Assembly: GCF_040869045.1 (NCBI RefSeq)
Contig: NC_090321.1
Location: forward strand, 79,145,183-79,209,182
Direction of reading: 5' to 3'
Origin: Eurosta solidaginis
Taxonomy: Eukaryota; Arthropoda; Insecta; Diptera; Tephritidae
Length of the DNA stretch: 64,000 nt
The translations under genes were made by a program, and so were the position numbers. Shown here piece after piece: positions 46,481 through 59,159 of this stretch (its first letter is position 1; each line of letters opens with the position of its first letter). The notes under the pieces are model-generated. The model worked only from the letters and a program-made list of their open reading frames with translations, did not search any database and was not told the origin of the DNA.

Positions 46481-46951
46481 TGGTTAGAGATTCTTCAACC
46501 GAGATACGGCAACATCGTATAGAACTCTGCGATCGGACGCTTTTGAACAAAATTTTTGAGGTCGGGCGTCTTGAAATTGCAGTCAAGATAGGGTAATTTC
46601 ACTCAGCAGTCGGAATGTGACTTTCAAAAGTTTTCTAGGGAATTTATGAGGCAGATTTTTGTGCCTTTGATATTGGAAACCTTGCAGTAGCAAAAATAAG
46701 CTCAGGATCGTGAACAAGGCATATGCCGAAGATATCACACTTGACTTATCCACAATGGACCTAAGTTCTATGAAATTATAACACTAAATTTTTTTTTCAT
46801 ACATTAAAAGTTTTTTGGCCAGAAGTGCAACATGTGAAGCAAAAATTGAGATTCTTTAAAAGTTGCTTGTCGTACACCCATTTAAAGGTTTTGGTTTTTT
46901 AGCAACACAAAAGCGCGTAAGCACGACTAGGTTGTTTCTGTTCTCCCTAAT

Positions 46952-47054
46952 GCTTTCATTTCTCTGAGCTTATATCATAAGTCTTTCGATAAAATGAACT
47001 AAGCTTTCATTTCTCTGGGCTTACATCATAAGTCTTTCGATAAAATGAACTAAG
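46952..47054. repeat. 51-bp tandem duplication
   Basis: Two copies of a unit beginning GCTTTCATTTCTCTG at 46,952 and 47,003 with two or three differences. A simple local duplication. Confidence 0.85.
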
Positions 47055-47884
47055 CCTTATATAAAGTGCAACACTTTCAAACGGTGTGCACAAAACCTAC
47101 AAAGTTTTACGACGTAAAAATTTTATTAGCCATCACCATTAAAGTTTACAGTAAGGACTGTATGATGCATAGAGAGACTTGTTGCTGACCGGCATTTCAT
47201 GTCGCAAACAGCTGTGTTATATCGGTTAGTTGTTGCATGCTGCAACTGCAAACACTTAATTTTTTTCCTTTTTTTTGCCTCGCCACGTTTGAGTTGAATT
47301 AGGTCAGTTGCTCTCTTGTAACGCCGCTGCACATCGTTGCAATGACTTTCCCACATAAACGTTGAATAGAAATGGTGACGATGCAACTAACTCTAGGCGA
47401 AGTTATGGCTACATAAACAACGGCAATATCCTGTTTATGGGAATTTATTACCTACATGTTGTGACGAGTTGACAAAGGAGGAAAACTAACGGCAAAATAG
47501 TTGATATATTGGAATTTTTAGTAATCGCCGGCTATAAAGTGAAGAAACCCATAAATTTATGTTTGTAATATTAATGAGACATTTAATAGGCAATTTACAC
47601 AATTTAAAATATTTATTAATTTCATTTAAATGGCATTGAGTTCTATGAAGCTTATATTTGGTATTTCATTAAACAGTAGTTTCTCTTAAAGACCCAAAAT
47701 TTGTTATTGAAGAGCCATTTATTAAATCTTAGTAAATATTCTGAAATATTTGGATAAATAGGGAGACGTTTTCTGTAAACAAAGGAGTGACTTGTCGTCT
47801 TGCAATCTCCATGATAAAACTTCCAATGAAGACCTTTGCAACTAACCAATCACCCTATTTCTAGAGATAACTATAAGGCGGTTC
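47055..47884. other. Intronic sequence, nothing recognised
   Basis: No gene, repeat or RNA signal recognised. Confidence 0.4.
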
Positions 47885-48420
47885 GGATATTTCTATTAGT
47901 ATTGGGCGACATCAAATGGTAACCACGCCCCCATTTTCGATATCAAAAATTTCGAAGAATAGAAAAAAAGACTCACAAAGTGATGAAACTTGGTAAGTGT
48001 TTGTTTTGATGACACAAAATATAAATTTCGTCAAATTTTGCAAAATGAAAAAAGTAGAAATGTAAATTAAAGTTTTGCCAGCTGTAAATCAAAGGCATTG
48101 AAGATATCTCAATGAAATTTTCCGGAAAGCAATGAGAACGTTACATACACAGGGTGAAAATAACAAAGTCAGTTAGCGACCGCGCCCACTTAAGATATTG
48201 TTTAAAATTCCAATCTAACAAAATCTTCAACGGCTTTAAATTACTAAATCCTCCCTCCCCCGCATCTTTTAGGTAGTCTTGCTATAACTCAATATATTGG
48301 TATTAAAGGTTTGCAAAATCAGACTATAACACCGCCCACTTTTTCAATATATCCATGAATATACATACGAGTATATAACCTTAAGTTATAGTACCAACAA
48401 TTAGGTCAAACTTCGTAGTC
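47885..48420 (+). repeat. Dispersed 'CCACGCCCAC' element, copy 3 (partial)
   Basis: Contains AACCACGCCCCCATTTTCGA, TATCAAAAATTTCGAA and GATGAAACTTGGTAAGTG, matching 61.79-61.9 kb in the same order. Ends not found. Confidence 0.6.
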
Positions 48421-48639
48421 AATTGTTTTCAAATTTGAAAAGTTAAGCGCTGGCATCTTCACTCTTTACTTCATTTCTTCCTATATATGTATATCTTGGG
48501 GTGTGTCTATTTGCGTGGTATATTTTGAAAAAGTAGACAGATCTTCCGCAGGACTGCATGAGGTCTTTTAAGACACAATCAAGTTTTGTTTGATTTTCAC
48601 TTCGTGTAGGATTTTGACCATTCAGGAACCATTTTCGGG

Positions 48640-48830
48640 TCATTACGGCGCTCTTTAAGGATCATTTGTGAATTATTTTCGGTATAGTACCGGGCTATTT
48701 CGGGATAATTTCAGGATTGTTTATAGGGATCTTTTCAGACTCTCAGCCTATCACATCTGAATTGCTTTCGGGGCTACTTTTAGCATAATTTCGGGGCTGC
48801 CGGGATTATTTCGGTACAGGGGGTGGCGCA
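48640..48830. repeat. Degenerate GGATTATTTTCGGG minisatellite
   Basis: Recurrent words TTTCGGGATAATTTCAGG, GGGCTATTTCGG and GGATCATTTG. Related to the 22.4-22.9 kb sequence. Confidence 0.5.
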
Positions 48831-49785
48831 GTAAAGCAGCTTATTTCTATTTAGCAATATTGACCCAGTGAAGGTTCAATACCGGATTGACCGCTCACTT
48901 GACCCTAGAGAGCCAACGGACTCAGAATATTAATCACAGATCACAGCGTACCGAATTATCCAAATCTTCACAAAAACTTCGGGGTGTCGGGCAAAATACT
49001 CATCTTTTCCCAACGTTACACGCTTTTACTCTAATCTAGCACATTTCCTTCCTTAGCTAAAGAGTATTTAGAAGCGTGGTTGTTCGTTTCCGCAAATCCG
49101 ACATCCTTTGTGTATGCTTTGCAAAATGATTGATGTGGTGAGTCCAAAGCCCAGCGCAGAGGCCAGACTACCGGATTGTAAAATATAATTTACACACTTA
49201 CAAAAATGAAAAGACAGACATCACTTGAAGCTACATTTTTAGGATGTAATAATACAATGATTGCTAGAAAAGTTATGGTGTCTTGTCGGGATAATGTATC
49301 GACGGGATTTGGTCGAGTTTGACTTATGCCTGGTAGGCATTTCAGCGTATATGTGTTTTGCAGGAAACAATTTTAATAATTTCTTCTTATTTGAGTGGAA
49401 AAAGTTCGAGCAAAAAATTTTCCTATGTTAAAGTTTTGGGGATCGCGGGGATACCCATAGCATTTTCATGACGAATCATGCATAGCTTTTATTTTTCGGA
49501 CTTTTTTGAAAAAAAAAAAAACATAAAAATCCGGACTTTTATTTTTTGAGGGCAGAATAAAGCTCCGTCTCTATAACTAAGTCATACAAAGGACCTTTAA
49601 TAGATCGTTTTCTGTTGAAACAAGAAGGATTCGGTATGAAAAAAGTTCGTTTCATTTGGATGTGCCGTTTCATAGTTATATGAACGGACGTTTATGCTTA
49701 TTCCATATAAAATACATGTCCGGATTTAATATGCTCCTACGGACTAAACAATTAAAAGTCCGAAAATAATAGCTGTAGCTTCCGT
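48831..49785. other. Intronic sequence, nothing recognised
   Basis: No gene. A 49,440-49,790 stretch contains complementary GTCCGGACTT-type words but no defined element. Confidence 0.35.
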
Positions 49786-49890
49786 CCCACCAATTTATAG
49801 GAAAAATTAAAAGGAGCGCACGTAAATTGGAAGAGAAGCTCGGCCTAAAATATCTTCGGAGGTTATCACGCCTTACATTTATTTATTTTA
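49786..49890 (+). mobile_element. SINE 3' fragment, opposite orientation
   Basis: Reads GGAAGAGAAGCTCGGCCTAA, then CCTTACATTTATTTATTTT, i.e. the body and tail of the tRNA-derived SINE on the plus strand, truncated at its 5' end. Confidence 0.7.
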
Positions 49891-51340
49891 AAAAATGAAA
49901 AGAAAAAAAGAAAAAAAAATCAGTAGAAGTTTTGATTTCAGAAAATGTGATCTCTAAATTAATTTATATTGGACGCATTGCTGTTAAGCTATTTGTATAG
50001 CTAATTTTGGCAATCACCAATCTTTAATAATATTTTGCCAAATCGCAATGCCAATTACTTCTTATGATTTCCCAAAAATGGATTAAATAATAAACCGCTC
50101 GCCGTTGTGAGCAAAAACTGCTTGTCTATTTAGCTTTTCGCTTAACACTCTGTTGTATGTGTGTATGTAATAATGCTGGAATTTAGATCACAAATATAAT
50201 AAATAAATCGCTTTAAATCAATTATGATTTCTATTTTTTTATTATTATTTATGTGACACACTAAACGCCATCGATGGCTACGCTCAGATTTTCCACTTTT
50301 TCATGCCACCAATTCGCTCTAACCGAAAGTTATCAAATTTTTTCAATTATTGTAAGCGGATTAAAATTTCAAATAAACTCAAATCGCGACTAACAGCGCG
50401 TAATAATAATAACAACAACAAGAGCAGCAAATACGAGATGAAATTTATTGAAAAAAGATTCTTTGCAGAAAATGACTGACACTCCGAAAACTTTTCGACT
50501 TGCGATAACACTTTTCTAGTATTCTTCGATTGTTGTTGTACACTTTGGAGCGTCTGCTAAGGAACTGATTTAGTAGAAAAGTTGGTTGGAGTTCAATAGC
50601 ATAGAAAGAAATATGATTTATTTACTAACCAGATTGCACAGTTACAAATTTTGTGTCTAAGTGCAGTGCAGCAGAGAAAGAGAGGCAGACAGTTGTTGCA
50701 ACAAAAGCGCACATGCACCGGGGGCGCTGGTAGAAGTAGCAACGCAAGCGGAAAGAAAAATAGTAAGAAGACGTTAGTTGAAGCATCGTTGAATACATAG
50801 TTAGCCGCTTTAGTTTTTCCTCGCTTCAAAAATCTGCGCTTCTGCAACTTTTTTCTTTATCTGCATGTTGCAAGTTGCAACCGCAGACATCTAGCGCAGT
50901 CATGGCTCTCGGCAACTTGTTGGCCATTTGGTCAGTCTAGCTGTGTTGAGAAGACCAGTTAAGTCAGCTTGAGGTACGCATTGGTGTTTTCTTTTTCTTT
51001 TGTACATGCGGCATTGCGTCGATTTTTGTTTAACTGCATTAATCGGCCAAGCGTGCCACAAAGCCAGGTTCCAGTTGTGACTGCTTATCGTAAAGCAGTT
51101 TTGAGCAGCTGTTTTTCTACTTCTTCTTGAACTGATGCTCTTAAATTTCAAAAAGTATTGCCATATTGCTCGATGGCTGTGGGTGTCGGTGGGAAATCAA
51201 ATGTAGTTTTTCTTGGCTTTAACAGGTTTTAGCTGCCGCGGCTGTTCTTGCTGTTATCACATTAGCGGTTGTAACCAGGTTCGTTAACTACTTTTTTGGA
51301 ATACCGTTAGGCTTATTAAGGTTTACCAAACATTTCAGAT
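49891..51340. other. Intronic sequence, nothing recognised
   Basis: AT-rich; frames on the minus strand at 50.6-51.15 kb show no family signature and lack conserved motifs. Confidence 0.4.
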
Positions 51341-51349
51341 GTGGATAGA

Positions 51350-52080
51350 GTTAAGGAATCTTATCACACACATTAATCACTATCGAACCTGAACAACTCC
51401 GCTCAGTCACTGTTCTTTACTGAATTGATTCGAGATGCAGCGACATGCACATGGAAAAATAGGTGGGGTCATTCCACGCAGGATATACATTTCGTAGGTC
51501 TGGGTTGAATCTGAATAAGCAAGAGTTTAGCGTAGCTGTATCCAGGTAAGAGTTGTGCCAGAATGACATGCTTATCCGTGGGGAGTCTGCTTTTATCAAC
51601 TGCGAGCTTCGGGGTACGTGGGATTAGCCGACTCTTCATGGGTGAGACTAAGAGTCTCAATCAGAAGTCTGCTTGGATTCCAGGTTTAGTTTCTCTGATT
51701 TATGGGGAGTATTCCCGTCTCACTGTGAAGATGATGTTCGGGAGCCATATGAAGACATCCCATAGCATTTCTGAGCCTGGCATTTTAAGAGGCCTGCAGC
51801 TGCCCCAAGCCCTGTCAGCGAGGGACTTGAGAATTGCGGCTACATGCTCGCCCAAATTCAGTTCGTTATCGAACGTCACACCCTAAAGTTTTGCATGCCA
51901 TGGACATGGATGATATTGCCAAAAACTGCCACGTTCACGTCGGAAATAAGATCACCGTGGACTTGGTCTTTGATAGTGCCAAGTTACGCGAGGCGAAAAA
52001 ATTTGAGGCTAGAAAGATAGTTAATTTTACGGTATAGATTATTAGGAAGGGCTATTGTTGCCGTTAGCTTGCAAACAATC
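51350..52080 (-). mobile_element. Jockey-clade RT remnant
   Basis: Minus-strand segments read, in order, SRNLALSKTKSTVILF (about 52,000), GVTFDNELNLGEHVAAI (about 51,880), LKMPGSEMLWDVF-like sequence and a C-terminal FRFNPDLRNVYPAWNDPTYF. These match the post-catalytic part of jockey elements (S-x-x-KT-x-x-x-LF, LGVTFD, NPD-x-x-NVCPAC). The second Cys motif is degraded. Frameshifts separate all blocks. Confidence 0.72.
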
Positions 52081-52338
52081 TTTGAAGAGACGTTACAGAT
52101 GAGAGTAGTTAAGCTCTGAGCTTCACTTAAAACAAAGGGTCATCGCCTAAAGTACTCAACTCATCTATAGAAAACAGCTCCCATTCCACTCGGGAAGTTT
52201 TTGGATAGTGCTGCCAACTCCGGCCTGATTGACATGGGAATGAAGTCAAACTACTAAGAGATTTACTACTGTCGTTAAGCGATGGTCAACTGTGAAATCT
52301 TTGCTTAACCTGAGTAACCACAACAGCATGACATCAAT

Positions 52339-52364
52339 GGGGGGGGGGGGGGGGGGGGGGGGGG
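52339..52364. repeat. 26-nt poly-G run
   Basis: Uninterrupted G run; length uncertain for any sequencing technology. Confidence 0.9.
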
Positions 52365-52739
52365 ATTGGAGGTGGGACTACAAGTGGGTATTCGCGTCGA
52401 AGACAATACGCTATCGTTTGTCGATCAGCCTAAAATCTTGGCAGTGGCTCAACATACTTGTCTAACGTTCTCTTACAACCCCAAATAACTTGTCGACTGT
52501 AGTTCTGCAAAGGCAGGGAGATATTACTGGCTACTTACAAATCAATAGGGTATGAGCTAGGGATCATTAATATGATTGGAAAGTGAAAATTAATCTGCTT
52601 TCAAAGCAAATAAATATCATCATCACGAGATCCGGATATCAAAGATATCCATAAGGAATAGAATGAAGTTAGCCTTGAGTGACGCCGGTACGACGGTTGG
52701 CTACCTCGAAACTGTCAGTAGCCTAATATGTTTTTATCA

Positions 52740-53480
52740 GGGGCCGCACAACAGAGACTGCGAACAAGCAATTTTTGGACACAGAGGGAGCCTTCAATAA
52801 CGTTCGGCTAGAAGCAGTAAAAACCGTTTTTATATTTGTATACCATTTGTAATTATAGATTCGGAAAGATGAGAAGTGATCTGGCCCAGCATATGCGTGG
52901 AGAGGGACTCCGCCAGGCAGTTTACCGGCGCCACTCCTCTGGCCTTGTGTTATAGGTAGGATACTTTGCCAGCCCAACATTAACAGGGTTAAAGTGGTGA
53001 ATACTGGCATCGGGTCCGACGTGGTAGAACAGTTGCTGTCCAGAGACGGCAGAGCTAGACGTGAACCTCTCATATACAGAACTAATATTCATCACCACTA
53101 GAATGCAAATCACAAAGTTTTAACCCACCTTCTCTTAATGGTCAAGACATAAGACTTTCCGAGAGTAGCAAATAAGTAACTGGGAGTGCTTTTGATAGCT
53201 AAGTATTACTCGAGACTAAACACGGAATATAGGGTCAAAACAGTTTACGGGTTTATGACTGCCTGAAGGGAACATTAGGCAAAAAGTGGGGTCTGAGACC
53301 AGAACTCCCGCCATGGATTTAGAAGGCCATTATGTGACCTATCCTAGAATGCGGACCACTGGTGTGGTAGAAGGCGGCCGAAAAGTGCAACGATCTGCAA
53401 ATGGGGCTATCACAGAGGCAATGAGATCATGCCCTTTGATCACCTTATCAAGGAACTATGCAGGTAACATGAGTTAAGCC
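52740..53480 (+). mobile_element. LOA/R1-like RT fragment
   Basis: Plus-strand blocks: FLDTEGAFNNVRLEAV (RT motif A region, about 52,770), RGTPPGSLPAPLLWPCVI (about 52,905), NTEYRVKTVYGFM (about 53,225), WGLRPELPPW (53,290) and VQRSANGAITEAMRSCP (53,390). The YADD region is missing or scrambled. Probably the same broad clade as the RNase H LINE family. Confidence 0.7.
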
Positions 53481-53611
53481 TCTCTCTATCCTGCTCAATG
53501 TAAATTAATTCTACATTACAGGAAAAACGAACATTATATGTCCTATGACAGTCCTTTTTCCCACAAGAAAAGATGGGACGCTAACCCAGAGATTAGACAT
53601 CTCGCTTTTAT

Positions 53612-53974
53612 AAAATAAAAAAATAAATGTAAGGCGCGATATCCTCCGAAGAGATCTGAGGCCGAGCTTCTCTTCCAATTTGCGTCGTGCTCCTCTTGAT
53701 TTTTCCCTACAAATTGGCCGGACGGGACCTACATGTTTTATGCCGACTCCGAACGGCATCTGCAAAGCAGATGAGTTTTCACTGAGAGCTTTTCATGGCA
53801 GAAATACACCCGGAGTGCTTGCCAAACACTGCCGAGGGGCGACCCCGCTTAGAAAAATTTTCTTCTAATTGAAAAATCTTATTTCTAAAATTTTGATGTT
53901 GCTTTGCCCGGGAGTTGAACCCAGGGCATACGGTGTGATAGGCGGAGCACGCTACCCATCACACCACGGTGGCC
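53612..53974 (-). mobile_element. tRNA-derived SINE, copy 3 (best preserved)
   Basis: On the minus strand: a GCCACCGTGGTGTGATGGG head with A-box-like TGGTGTGATGG, the B-box-like GGTTCAACTCC (plus 53,911-53,921) followed by CGGGCAAAGC, a body of about 250 nt, and a terminal ACATTTATTTTTTTATTTTA tail at 53,633-53,612. About 360 bp overall. Confidence 0.82.
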
Positions 53975-56755
53975 GCTTTTATAGATGGATGAAAAATGAA
54001 CTGTGGCATCTATGCGTCTTACGAACTCAGCAAATGTATTTAAGTCCGAAATGATGGCTAACCAAGATATGTAGTATTGCCAGGCGGTTCCATCGGCTTT
54101 CTTGTCAATGACCATAATATCAACAAGTCAAGGAAAGTCTGCGTAGAAAATGCACACAAGAAGGTCAAATGCCGAGCAGATAACTGATAAGAGCAGGAAT
54201 TAAAGTGGGAATGAAGTCAAACATAAAGATTAGGGGGAAAGGAGCTTAAGAACTAGAAATTAAATGTATAAAGTCCACCAAACACTCATCACACTTCGTC
54301 TAAAGATCTCATGATACCACGAAGTGAATGCCTTTCTATGGAGGTCACTATTGTTCCGTAATTGCTGATGTCAACTGCAGCGCATGTGACTACCCACCAA
54401 GTCACCCACTAACCAGACAATCAATGTAATCAAACTGACGATGTGAATACCTCCCGCATTCGCCTGACTGTCGGCGCATTGTCAACAACAAAGGCTACAA
54501 CAGCTATTCTAATCAAGAAAGCTTGTTACGTGTTTTTGTTGCATTTTCTTGTATTTGTTGTTGTTAATTTATTTCATACCAACATTAATAAATTAAATTT
54601 GATTAAAATCAATTTAAATTGATTGCATCAGCGATGTTGTTGGGTAAAAGCAAAAACAGTATTTACAATGTCAAGCTTAGGCACAAATAATAACCAAGAT
54701 AATCAACAACATTGCACAACAGAAAATACGAATAAAGCAAAGAAATAAAAATAAAAAGATAGTCGTACTAAAAGCTATTTAGAAGCACACACACAATGCT
54801 AATAGCAAACTTTTGATCTGATTGCTGACCGTCCAGTGGGCCCCATAGCTCATAGCATTAAATGAGTTGAATGTACACTATACATACAAACATTTATCAT
54901 ACAATGCGCTGATTTAATTAAGTTGGTGGTGCCGGTTAGCAGAGATTGACTGCCACAAATGCCGCAGGTCCCGGCCTCGGCCACTGTCATCTCTATTTTC
55001 TTACTCACTACTTCCTTTTTTTATATTACGTTGATATTTTAATTTTATCTGCAATCGTCTTTAAGGTATTGTTATATCTTTTGAAGAGCTAAAAACTAAT
55101 TTATATATTTAAATTATATGAAAATAGGATTCTTTATACATATACATGGCGCATAGACGTGATATGAACATTAGTTTGATTCATGAGCTATAATGGTGAT
55201 TGAATCATCTGATATAGTGACATGATATGATGTAGTTTGTTGCATTCATTCTCGAAGTAATGTGATGTAGTAAAACAAATGGCCTATTCGCGTCACCATG
55301 ATTATCAATTTACATGTTTAAAAATTATTTTTCTAGTTCGTTTTACTTTTGTAATAGAGTAACAAAGGCAATATATAATAAGCCCGAAAGTGTTGGTAGT
55401 TTGTATAATGTTCAATTAATGTTGACAAAATGAGCCACGACGTAATTTTCAGGTGATGTAAAAAACCAATGCAAGTCATGCAAGTCCATCTGCAACACGG
55501 GTAAACAAAGGATATGTACGTATATCTTCGTTATTGACCGATCTCTGCTATATACACGCACCTTCTGGGTAAATTGCATGCGTCATAGTTGCCAGGACTT
55601 TAGCAGCCATCTTGCCCAAGACCGATACAATCACAACGAAGAATCTCTGGCCGAACAAAGGTTACGCTCTATTAGTTTCTTATCATTTCCGATCTGATAT
55701 ATGACCTTAGTGAAAGTTTTCCAGGGTGCTAACTATCGAAGGGGATTTAAAGATGAGTTGCACTATTATAATACAAAGTCACGTTATACGAATTCATTAA
55801 AAATCACCGACTTAGAAGGTGTTCCGATCCGTACACGACATAACCAGCAGAAGAAAGTTGAGTCTCCCACTGCATTCGAAGGTGGAAGTTATCTTGGACT
55901 AATATCCCGTTTTTAATTTGCTTAAAAAGACTTTAAGTGGTTTGTGGTGTGGCAGCAATATTTTTTAGACAATAAGCGCCGATTGATTAGATGAACAAAT
56001 CTTTTTAGATGCTGTGATGTCGTAGCGATATTATGTACTTATACTTAACACTGGTGGACAAAATAGCATGGAGTTTTTCTTTTTTTCTCACTAATTTGGG
56101 GTCGCTTAGTTCAAATCTGCCCTCAAATTCCTTCTAGCATATTTCAAATACATTTCTAAATCATTTCCGAAACCGAGCTCTGAAAAGGTAAAAGCTAGGA
56201 TTGTCGATGCCCCACAGAACAGATAACTAATTTGGGATACAGAGTTCACTAGCCGCATGGAAGCACCCGAAAGATCTACAAGGGACGAGATCTTTGGGTT
56301 TGAAAAAACTTTACAGGAAACAGGAAGTCACCTCACTTTTCTGAGCATATCGATCAACTGATGCTACACTTTCAACATCTGGGTGTAAACACGAGTATCA
56401 AGATGCACTTACTCCAAATCCACCTGGATCGTTTTCCTGAAAATTTAGGCGACCTCAGTAAAGAGCAGGGTGAGCGGTTTTATCAGGACATCTGCACTAT
56501 GGAATAGCAATATCAAGGAGATTGGAACGCGCATATGTTAGCTGATTACTGCTGGAGCATTCAGAGTAGCCTTCCTGAATCAACTCATTAAAGAAAATCT
56601 CTTAAAAGAAAACTTAACTCGATGTAATTGATAATAACAAAGTCTATTTATTAAAAGAAAAAATATTTTTACTAAAAACTTTACTACTAAATATTTCGGA
56701 GACTAGAGCTGCTAGGAAAAAAATTGCTTCTATATATGAAATAAGGACAAAAAAG
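53975..56755. other. Intronic sequence, nothing recognised
   Basis: AT-rich DNA with TGATATGATGTAG-like degenerate runs near 55,150-55,300. No gene, and frames are short. Confidence 0.4.
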
Positions 56756-56757
56756 TA

Positions 56758-57043
56758 CACTGAACCAAAAACGTACATGTTTTCTTGAGAAAGTTTCATA
56801 GAAATTCACTCCGACTTTTTCTTAAAATTTAAGAAAAATTGCATATAATTTAAGAAAATTTGCGTATAATCTAAGAAAAAATTCGTAAAATTGTATTTAT
56901 GACAAAAATTCCTTCTTATAATATAAGAAACCATGTATATCTTAATGTATTTATATTCTTAAATTCTATGAATACCGTTTTTGGAGGTTTTCTTAAAATA
57001 TACGCACTTTTCCTTAGTATACATGCACTTTTTTGGTTCAGTG
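56758..57043. mobile_element. Tc1/mariner-type MITE
   Basis: A 286-bp element starting CACTGAACCAAAAA and ending TTTTTTGGTTCAGTG, flanked by TA on both sides (56,756-56,757 and 57,044-57,045), the Tc1/mariner target duplication. The interior repeats AAGAAAA-TTGC/GCGTATAAT words and has no coding capacity. Confidence 0.78.
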
Positions 57044-57045
57044 TA

Positions 57046-57775
57046 CTTTAGCAATCATGCATAAGATCCCATCCAACTGAACCTGTGTCGACCGGTGTAA
57101 TATATCAGTAGCACGAACGAGTTTATAAGTTATGTGATATTGTCATGGTCTAGAGTAGATATTGTCAAAATCAAACATAAATTGAATTATATCAGCTGTG
57201 ATGTCAAAGTGTTATGAAGTAGAGAAACACTATCAGAAATACCCAGTGACGCCGCGACAATGTGATGTGATCATGTTACAATATGACGGCGAAGCGATGT
57301 GATGAAAAAACTCACTTATGTAAATATGACGGCGTTAGCATTGTTGTGACAGATTTCTTATAACTTAATTTAGTGCCATGACGACGAGTTGGCAATGTGT
57401 AAATAAACTATATAACTACACACAATTCCTTGTTATATGAGAATATTTTACGCAATGTTATTGTTACCATTTTGTCTGTAAGAATATTTTGCAATTTTTT
57501 AAAATGTTTTGGTCTGGGATGGACACGCACAACGAATTTGCCTTCAATTCGGGCCAATCTCCCACCTTGCGCCCACTTTCCAACGAAGGTTTTTTCGCTT
57601 TTACTTATTTATAATGTTATCGTCCACGATTCGAGTATTTTGAGTTTCGTCAAAATTGGTGAATGGATACTTTGGGTTTCCCCGGTACGTTTACAATTTA
57701 AGAAAGGGACTCGGTGTCGAATCGAGAACTTGGCGACCAGCCATAACCGGAGGTAAAAATAAAATTAGTCTGTAA
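57046..57775. other. Intronic sequence, nothing recognised
   Basis: Contains degenerate GTGATGT/GACGGCG words (57,190-57,350) and a featureless 108-residue frame. No gene assigned. Confidence 0.4.
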
Positions 57776-57779
57776 TTTA

Positions 57780-58735
57780 GCGACAGAGTACTCTTCTCTG
57801 ATACGGATGAGGGACCAACAAAGCACAACATCCGGGGGTGTTCCTCAGGTGTGCTGCAAATCGGCCTTCCAGGAGGCAAGCAAATTGTCGGCTATGCAGA
57901 TGATATTGTCGCAGTAGCAGTGGCCAAGAAACTGGATCTGCTCCAAGTATTATGCAATGACGCCGTAGCAAGGATAAAGGAAAGGTTGACGAACATGGGG
58001 CTGGAAATGGCTAGCAATAAGAGAGAAATGGTGTTGGTGACCTCAAAGCGGACTGTGTATGAGTTATTTCTAACCATAGGAGATTATCAAATAAAGTCAA
58101 AGCCTTTCTTGAAATATTTAGGATAAAACCTTGACTCAAAACTAACTTTTAAGGAGCACTTCAGGGCGGTGGGGGAGAAAGTCTCTACAGTTAGTGGAGC
58201 CCTAATGCGAATAATGCCCAACATTGGCGGCCCAGGCGAAGCTACCCGTCAGCTATTATCCAACGTAGCCAGCTCGATATTATATGCAGCACCAGTATGA
58301 CAGAGGTCTAAAATGACCCACCAAAAAGAGATACTAGCAGCCTACAGTATTACTGCTATACGAATAGCATGTGCTTATCGGAAAGTGTCCGACGACGTGA
58401 TCTTTGTTTTATCTCGAAAAGTCCCAGTAGATCTACTGTCAAACCGATCTGTATCGCATTGGAATCGGCCGACCATCTGAAGATGCCAAGAAGAGAGCAA
58501 GTTCACGAACATTAGTTAGATGGCAAGAAAGGTGGGAAGAATCGAGGAAAGGGCGCTGGACCTTCATGTTAGTTCGGATATAGCGAACCACCACCTCATG
58601 CAGATATTGACGAGGCTCGGCGGTTTCTCGGAGTATCTACATAAGAGTAGGATAGAGGAGGATCCTTTCTCTCTACACTGTCCCACCGCATTGGAAAACG
58701 CAGAACACGTAATGCGTCATTGACCTCATTTTCAC
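57780..58735 (+). mobile_element. R1-like non-LTR RT fragment
   Basis: Blocks in order: IVGYADDIVAVAVAKKLDLL (catalytic YADD, 57,890), MGLEMASNKREMVLVTSKR, FLKYLG, then in the next frame SALMRIMPNIGGPGEATRQL (58,200), ITAIRIACAYRKVSDD (58,350) and GGFSEYLHKSRIEEDPF with a degraded Cys tail ending AEHVMRH (58,720). The MPNIGGP block is typical of R1-clade elements. Frameshifts and one stop follow YLG. A separate family from the RNase H LINEs. Confidence 0.8.
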
Positions 58736-58799
58736 GGTAGGCTTTCGCTTAAGCCCCGAAGATCATTGGGTTTCTTTTAAACGGTTTTATTTAGCTTGA

Positions 58800-59135
58800 C
58801 TTGACAGGCTGGTTGGCTGGCTGGCACGAATTTTGTAATTGAAATTTAAGTAACTTCCCGATAAGCTACAAGGTTGAAACTTGGAATATAGTTCAGAACC
58901 CGTTGGCAATGCAATAATAAGAAAAAAATCGCCGCTAGGTGGCGCAAGGATTGAGATATTCACAAAAATCGTATTGGTGGTCCGATTTGGCTCATATTTG
59001 GAACACATAATACATACAAGAATAGAAAGCGACCTATGAAAAAAATCGCCGCTAGGTGGAGCAAATATCGAGATATTCAAAAAAATCGTATTTGTGGTCC
59101 GATTTGGCCCATATGTGGAACAAATATAAATAGGG
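58800..59135 (+). repeat. Partial dispersed element with duplicated 110-bp unit
   Basis: AAAAATCGCCGCTAGGTGG appears at 58,924 and 59,040 with similar flanks (a CGTATTGGTGGTCCGATTTGG-like word follows each), an imperfect tandem duplication of about 115 bp. It precedes the next element directly. Confidence 0.6.
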
Positions 59136-59159
59136 AAGCTGCTTTGACGACAATCAATC

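Noticed and set aside
50593..51151. Minus-strand frames of 83-84 codons
   Set aside because: No conserved motif, no splice context and no similarity to recognised families.
53911..53974. Functional tRNA gene
   Set aside because: The cloverleaf is imperfect, and the same head recurs attached to a conserved body and AT tail, so it is a SINE.
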